Assembly: GCA_020091685.1 (NCBI GenBank)
Contig: CM034600.1
Location: 4,663,837-4,727,836 of the forward strand
Source: Lutjanus erythropterus
Lineage: Eukaryota > Chordata > Actinopteri > Lutjaniformes > Lutjanidae
Direction: 5' to 3'
DNA length: 64,000 nt
The position numbers and the translations under genes are program-made. A model generated the notes under the pieces. That model worked only from the letters and a program-made list of their open reading frames with translations, was not told the origin of the DNA and searched no databases. Shown here piece by piece: positions 57,641 to 64,000 of this stretch. Positions within the stretch are counted from its first letter, which is position 1; the number at the start of each line of letters is the position of its first letter.

Positions 57641-60539
57641 TGTACTTCCAGTCTAGGGTTCAACATTACCATAGCCTGATGGCCCGTGACCATCAAAAGT
57701 TTCTTTGTAGCATCAAAATCATGATGATGTGACATTTGTTGGGGTGTGTACCAAACAAACACATTTTTCCTTTATCAAAAATATATGTACCAAATCACAA
57801 TCTTGGAACCCATTGGCTATCGTCTGATGACAATTTAGCTTTTTGTTAATTGGACTGTCCAATATCAATATTAACTATGGCCTGATAGCACATGGCCACA
57901 AAAGTTTCTCTGTGACCACTAAATTTTCTATGTAGTTAGTCCCCTGTGGCCAACAAGTTTCAAGTTCAGCGCTCTACAAAAACAGCAAACAGTACTTGTT
58001 ACCAGATATTTACTGATATATCAGGGCTACATAGTACGGATTGATTGAACTGGTTGATTCCACTAGGCACAGCTGCATCATGGGGCTTATCGCAGCCATG
58101 CTACATAGCACTTGTTATTCCACCTGCAATGTGGCAACATGTCCCAGAATTGTCTGTCTGCTCTGTTCTGTGGAGAACACGCAGGGAGTTGTGTTAAATT
58201 GCCTTCTCTGTATTCTTTTTAGATAATTTCATTTAGGCCACAGAAATGTTTTAATGTTTCATGAAATGTTTAACAAGTTAGCTCTCTCCTTTAATGTTGG
58301 ATCATCAAATGTAGTTGTATTTAATTCTGTCTGCCACAGTTTTTCACTTGAACATCCAAATATGAACACAAGTGGAGTATCTATCATTAAAGTAACCTGT
58401 GGCTAACTTTGTGTATGCTATATTTTTCCCCTGTAGAAACGGCCTGTATACTCGGGTAACTAAAAAATTGCAGAGAGAAGTGTAGCAGCAACAAAAACAG
58501 AAGCCTCCTTGACAGGAGGGCTTAGACAAGGGATCCACAAGAGTTGTACAGGGAGGAATAGAGGACGGTGTAAAACAGAATTTCGAACATGATGTTAATC
58601 CTGACAGTGTAGGCTCAAGTTGTTCTGCACTAAGAGAAGCGTTAGACTCCACGAATAGAAGGTAGACAAAGACAGAGAAAATGCTTTACTGTACTGGAAT
58701 GGTGATGTGAGTGTGATGTCTGGTCTGAGAGACATGTAGTGCCTTGATATTAAGACATTTCATGCAGGACTTTTTTGAGAAAGCCAGTGGCTGTGCAGTA
58801 GGCAGACAAGTTTCAAGATAAACTGATGGCTCTCTCATTTACATTGCCTTTGTGATTTTGACACACATTAACTTAATGTCTTGATGTTTGTTTGATGTTA
58901 TGTGTTTTTTTGTTTTTTTTTTCCCTGGTAATGAGCGAAATAATATTTTATTCAGTCTTATTTCATATAGTTGGAATAGCAAATTTGAGGTTCAGCTTAA
59001 ACCTCATTATTGAATGATTCAAGAACTTTGAACGCTGAAACTAACTCTGCTAAATAGAACCACCTGGGATTCATCTTGGCAGAAAAAGCAGGTTCAATCA
59101 GAGTTTAAAATTTCACTTAAACTGCTGACTTAATAGATAAAAATATCTGCATATGAATGCAGAATCTGTGGGTAAGGGACACGATTTTGGTATCTGAAGG
59201 ATCCTGGTTTCTGTTTGTAGTCCAAGTAGAATTAACCAATCACATTCACAACAAACTTCGGTCGCATGTAGGTAAACAATCCATATGGAGAGAGAAATGC
59301 ACTCTTGGATCCCATCGGCTATTGTCTCATTGTAATTTAGCGTTTTATTAGCTTTTTAAAACAAAAACAACTATCATATGCAGATTTGTTTGTATAGATA
59401 AACTTCCAAATCCATTTTTGCACCACAAGTTGCTATTCTGACTTTGAACAATGACTTGAAATTCATTTTCTGGATATCCACTGGCTGCACCAGAAGCCCT
59501 GAAGCATCGGCTAAATTGACGGGCTCAGAGATTTGATCTGACCTAGGTACGACATCAGTTGCCAACAAATTGCATGTAATAACAATTATGCACTCTAACA
59601 GCCCTTTATGATAATAGCCAAACGACAATGTTGTGAGAGTCAAGGCTGGTAATTAAACTGGTTTAGATGAAGGATCAGTTGCTCATCAAATTGACTAGGA
59701 TTAGACTGCATCATTTAACACTGTCGTGCATCACAGGACGAGCTCTGTTTCACATACATGACAAAAACAAGAAACGACAACAGTTAAAAGTTGAGTCAGT
59801 AACCTTGTTTCTTTGCTCTGATTACTCCCTCTCCCCCCAAAGTGTGACTTAACCACTTTAAGGGAAAGTGGCTGCCAGAATGAAGCAGGTAGTCAGCTAT
59901 TTGGCTGCCACTTGGCGAGCCGTCTGAATCGCGATTAGGGAGTTTTGTGCCACACAAATTTTTTTACTACCTCTAATGTTTTGCCTTGACATTGAAACAT
60001 GCAGTTGTTTCAAGCTAATACTTGAATATAATGCCTGAACCAAGAATTATTTTTAAAAAAGTAGAGGACACACTATATTCATAACATATCAAAACCTGTA
60101 ATACAACTGTACGCCCAGTGTGTCGGCACGCAGGCAAGATGTTGCAGACTTCCACTGAAATTGTGTGCAGCCCTCAAGTCAGTCACAATATTGGATTCTC
60201 CTCATTTTTCCTCCTTGGGCGCTACTTCTTGTGAGATGTTAACAAGATTTTCTAATTAGTCGCCTGAAACACATTCGAGATACCAATACTTTGTAGTTGA
60301 CAGGATAGAAATAAAATGCCATGTAGGACAAACAATGCTTCATATGTGCAGCCAAGGCCATTAAGGAAAACACGAAAAAACATCACTCTAACTCCGAGAG
60401 AAGCATGGTTTAGAGGCGATAAAAGCATCTTCCTTATCAGTCTCGTAGCTTTGCCAGAGGCTTTTGTAGTTTCTGGTGTGTTTTGTGTCTTTTCCGTTTT
60501 CCAATTTCTCCCCTTTCATTTCTCTCCCCCTCTCTTTGT
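57641..60539. other. Noncoding stretch, nothing recognised
   Basis: No gene, RNA or complete repeat is supported. A poly-T tract lies at about 58905-58922. Confidence 0.4.
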
Positions 60540-60750
60540 CTCGGTAAGCTGGTCTGCGTGGTCCAGAAGTCTGAGGCCTCTGTGTTCCGTCCGCCTCCGC
60601 CTTCGCTGCCGGAGATTAAAAATAATGGGCAGCACCATTAATTAAGCAACTAATCTAACTGTTTATGTTTTGTCATATTTACCGCTCACAGATGCGTAGA
60701 GAGCTCCCCCAAAAATGACTGCTCCCACACACATTAAAATGCCTTCGCAG

Positions 60751-60784
<34 letters not shown>

Positions 60785-61640
60785 TTAACAACAACAACCC
60801 CATACATGGCTCGACGGGCTGTCAGGGACGCTGCTTCACCTCGTTCCAGCTTAAAAACCAATGCCTCCCCCTCTCCCGCTTTATTTTTATTTATTTATTT
60901 TTGTAAGCGGCTCAGTTAATATTGTTGATTTAAGACCTCACCTTCAATTTGGTGTAGCATGTGGACAGAGCTTTAGCTTTTGCCGCGGCTGAACCAATTT
61001 TCTGCTTCAAGCGCCTTTAATAAACCACGCGGCGCTATCAGGAGGCTTTGGCTTCCCTGATGAAGGCCATTTATTTCAAATTAAAGGAGAGTTCCTTATC
61101 TTCGGCGGCCTCAAACGGAGAGAGAGATAAAGATGGCGTGCCTCGGCGTCATCCTCTCTACGTTGTTAATGTGATGAGAGGAGAGGAGGGGGCGAGGAGG
61201 CAGAAGTAAGAAAGGAGAGCGAGTTGGAGAGAAGACAGAGACAAAAAGTGGAAGTAGACAGATTAAACAGGCGAGATAAAACATTGGAGGTGGGGTGGGG
61301 GGAACAGAGGAATCTGATAGGCTGTCATCTTTTTAAAATGGTCTTGTGAGAGAACACCAATGGATGCTTCATTCCTTTCCCTTTCATCATTTTATCTCAC
61401 TTCCTTCCTTTATATGTTTTTCTCTCTGTCTCTGTTCATTTTCCTCTTTAACCTCTATCACCCGCGCTCAGATAAACTCAGTCATCGCAGCCATGATACT
61501 GTTGATAAAGTGTCTGTGCGTCTGTGTGGATGTGGATACGCTGTAATTGAAACGCTGGGGTCAGCTCTCCTCCGTGAATCAAAGCCAAAAAGAGCCTTTA
61601 ATTTGGCTTTCAATTAAATCCGGTGTTAAATGCTCCTCAA
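60540..61640. other. Candidate conserved noncoding region
   Basis: Compared with its surroundings this block is GC-richer and low in repeats apart from a CA array (60751-60783). It includes homeodomain-type cores (CAATTAA, TTAATTTG, GTAATTGA at about 61540-61620) and a smooth segment at 60990-61110 (cgcggcgctatcaggaggct, tttatttcaaattaaaggag). No coding exon with splice sites is visible. The suggestion of constraint comes from composition only. Confidence 0.25.
60751..60783. repeat. (CA)n microsatellite
   Basis: CA run of about 30 bp. Confidence 0.9.
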
Positions 61641-62341
61641 AGAGAGCGTGTGTGTGCAGGGGCGCGGTGTAGGGGAGATCGACATGTCGGTGTGTTAGTG
61701 TGTGTGTGTGCACGTTCGGCGTGCCTTCGTATTTACGGTGTACTACCAAGTGTGTGTGGGTTGCGTGCATTTGTGCATGTGCCTTTCTATACCTGCGTGG
61801 GCGAACATAACTCACTTGTCTCTGCTTCAATCAGTCAGAATCCATTACAGCAAGGCACCCAGGCAGCGAGCCTGTCATAGTTAACAATCACACAGATAGA
61901 CAGGCAAAGACCAATTATAATACAGCCTACATATCAAATTAAGCACGGCTGATTCAATCTCTCAAAGCACACTTTTCTGCTGTATTTGATCAGAATGATC
62001 CTACCCACTCAATTAAATGTGATTTAGCCCTAATTGCATGATTTGCAATGAAGCACGTTCTATACCCACCATTGGTTGTTAAACAGGTTGCAGTGGGTGA
62101 GGTTGTTAATTGTTTTTCATCTGTCTTGCCTCATTTCATCAGACTTCTTCTTTCCTATGAATATTTTTCTTCTTTTTTTGTTTTAATAGTTTTTTCATCT
62201 TTTGTTCTGTTGTTGTTAAGACATGCATGAGGTGAACTGTACCAGTGGTACAAAGCTTTTATTACAAACTGTTTCGGTGGCTTTTTTTTAACAAGAGAAA
62301 AGTGTTTTACTTCTTTCTTAGGACTGGGTGGTAGAAGCCAT
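61641..62341. other. Noncoding stretch
   Basis: A GT-rich low-complexity segment (61645-61790) followed by AT-rich sequence. No gene supported. Confidence 0.4.
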
Positions 62342-62620
62342 ATATGTACAACCCCAGTTCCAAAAAAGCTGGGACATTGTGTCAAACATAAATAAAAACA
62401 GAACGTAACAAATGTTTTTCGACTTCTATTCAATTGAATATTGAAACTGATGATGATTGTTTTTTAGTAAATATACACACATTCTGAATTTGATGGCCGC
62501 AACACGTTTCAAAAAAGTTGAGACAAAGGCAACAAAGGACTGGGAAAGTTGTGGAATTCTCAAAAAAAATCCTCCATTCAACAGATGAACAGGTTAATCA
62601 GTAATCCACTGCTGGAAAAT
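62342..62620. mobile_element. Teleost DNA-repeat fragment ('accccagttccaaaaaagctggga')
   Basis: Begins 'acaaccccagttccaaaaaa' + 'gctgggaca' and continues 'aaataaaaacagaacgtaac', 'gaatttgatggccgcaacac' and 'aaaagttgagacaaaggcaa'. I recognise this order from one of the most abundant fish interspersed repeats. The other end is missing or diverged. Confidence 0.65.
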
Positions 62621-64000
62621 TTTAAGCTTATGCAGATTTTTAAGCCCAACATAAATGCTGATTTAATATGTATGTGCTATATATAAACATGTAAAATTAA
62701 AAAAAAAAAAAAAGTGGCCCAAGTGCTGTCCTTCCATCCTTTCTTCCTGTTTTAGTCAGGGGTTTTACTATCTCTGCCGTGTCTAAACCTGGACGGGATC
62801 TTGCATTTGGCCCATCTTTCATAGGCTGTAGATGGCTCTGTTTAAAGCTAGTGTCTATCCTTTGAAACTAGATGACCTAAGGAATCCACTAGTACCAACC
62901 ATGTCATGCCAGCTTGTCAGGGAGGAGGTTAAGTAATGCTCCAAGGTTAAGGCTTAATTTTGGCGTGGAATAAATGATGTATTCCAATAGTCTTGCATAC
63001 CGGGGTCTCTAAAAAAGTATTGGAATTGTATAGATTGGATATGACAAGAAAGCTGAGCCCAGATGTACTCATGTGTGATGATGTTACATCCCATTGTAGC
63101 AGTTTCTTTGTAGCGAGATCATTTTTTGAAACTTGACAAGTGGAGACATGTTAGAATGAAATTGATTTGCTGGGGACAATCTAATCAACTCTGTGACAAA
63201 ACATTAACCCTCTGAATAGGATGGGACATGCAGGCTCTGACCTATGAATAGGCAACATCAAGTGTAAATTATTTTCAATTTTAGTTCTTGTGAGTATCTC
63301 CAAAAATGTAGATTTCTCTAGCTATATTGATGACAGAATGAGCCAGGGGAGGGAGCAGTTCCTCCTCCATGAAATCCACCATGTTGCAATAACATTTTTT
63401 CCTACTCTACTCCGAAATGGACAAACCAGTCACTGTCTAGATATGGTCTTTCACATCTTACGCAAATTTCTCAACCACCGTAGGTTCTCCCGTGCACTTT
63501 AAAGTTGAGATGACATGTTCACAGTCTGCGAGCTCACTGCTGGATGCCACTCAATCTTACACACCGGTCCTTTAAATTGGGAAGTAAAGACATGTCATTC
63601 CATTTTTGTATCCTTATAAATTGGGCAAACCCAGGATGTTAGGTTGCAAAACCACTAGGCCACACTATCATTAAGGAAAACTGAGATGAAACTACACAAA
63701 AACACATTATTAAAAACTTTGAAACTCTCCACTGGTTGCATCTGCCAGCTGTGGTGGCATTGCAGTAGGTGTTTCGCCATCTGTTGCTTGGCTGAGATCT
63801 AATCTCTACGAGCGCACTCAGGTGTATTTATTTGTTGCGACCAATAAAAATCCTTGACAGACCCAAGCCAAAGTGATATCTACAGTGGATTCAGAATCAG
63901 TGGATTTGATCCATCTGGTCCAATATTCAAGCTTCACATGCTGACGCTCATCAGTTCTTTGATTTCACTGGTGTTTTAAAGCACTTCTAGTTTTTTCAGT
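62621..64000. other. Noncoding stretch to the end of the window
   Basis: No gene supported. A short poly-A tract at 62699-62713 may mark a decayed retroposon end. Confidence 0.4.

Overview
This window looks like teleost fish genomic DNA, probably a percomorph. It is AT-rich, intron-dominated, full of CA/GT microsatellites, and carries interspersed repeat motifs that recur across fish genomes (hAT-like termini reading TAGGGGTGGG or TAGGGCTGGGC, non-LTR retroposon tails, and the 'accccagttccaaaaaagctggga' repeat). There is no sign of bacterial or viral gene organisation.

The host gene that can be supported lies on the + strand. Two clear internal exons (21957-22040 and 44481-44551), plus a likely 24-nt microexon (19447-19470), encode the coiled-coil part of a MICOS-complex CHCH protein, most likely chchd6 (Mic25), with its paralogue chchd3 (Mic19) as the alternative. 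They are separated by introns of about 2.5 kb and 22.4 kb. Neither the N-terminal myristoylation/DUF737 exons nor the C-terminal CX9C exons were found, so they are probably outside the window. A CA repeat begins within about 12 nt of the 5' splice site of both clear exons.

The most interesting object lies inside the 22.4 kb intron: a 3,866-bp DNA transposon (31222-35087) bounded by 20-bp terminal inverted repeats (18/20 match) and flanked by TTAA on both sides. It carries two convergent three-exon genes and no recognisable transposase. The left gene (+) encodes a THAP zinc-finger protein interrupted by a one-base frameshift in an A6 run. The right gene (-) encodes a free-standing copy of the cytoplasmic ballast domain of the P2X7 receptor, without any channel portion, and has an in-frame TAG nine residues after the last conserved helix of exon 2. 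The TTAA target and the THAP partner recall the Kolobok superfamily. A P2X7-ballast gene as transposon cargo is the unusual part. Promoter-proximal TTACGTCA motifs occur near both ends.

Other contents, left to right: a MITE at about 2.7-3.2 kb; a 1.26-kb, 31-bp-period minisatellite (4781-6040) with a consensus CCAAT box in most units; CA arrays at 4.1, 12.1, 18.1, 22.1, 28.2-28.4, 35.6, 44.6 and 60.8 kb; a hAT-like element with near-perfect 8-bp target duplication at 23931-24638; a hAT deletion derivative with a perfect 8-bp duplication and a broken BED finger at 45854-46515; further MITEs at 43.6-44.1 and 53.4-53.8 kb; an antisense non-LTR retrotransposon relic at 54.2-55.4 kb and a sense one at 57.0-57.6 kb. 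Remaining stretches show no supportable genes. A few GC-richer, homeodomain-site-like blocks near 61 kb and after the 44.5 kb exon could be conserved noncoding elements.
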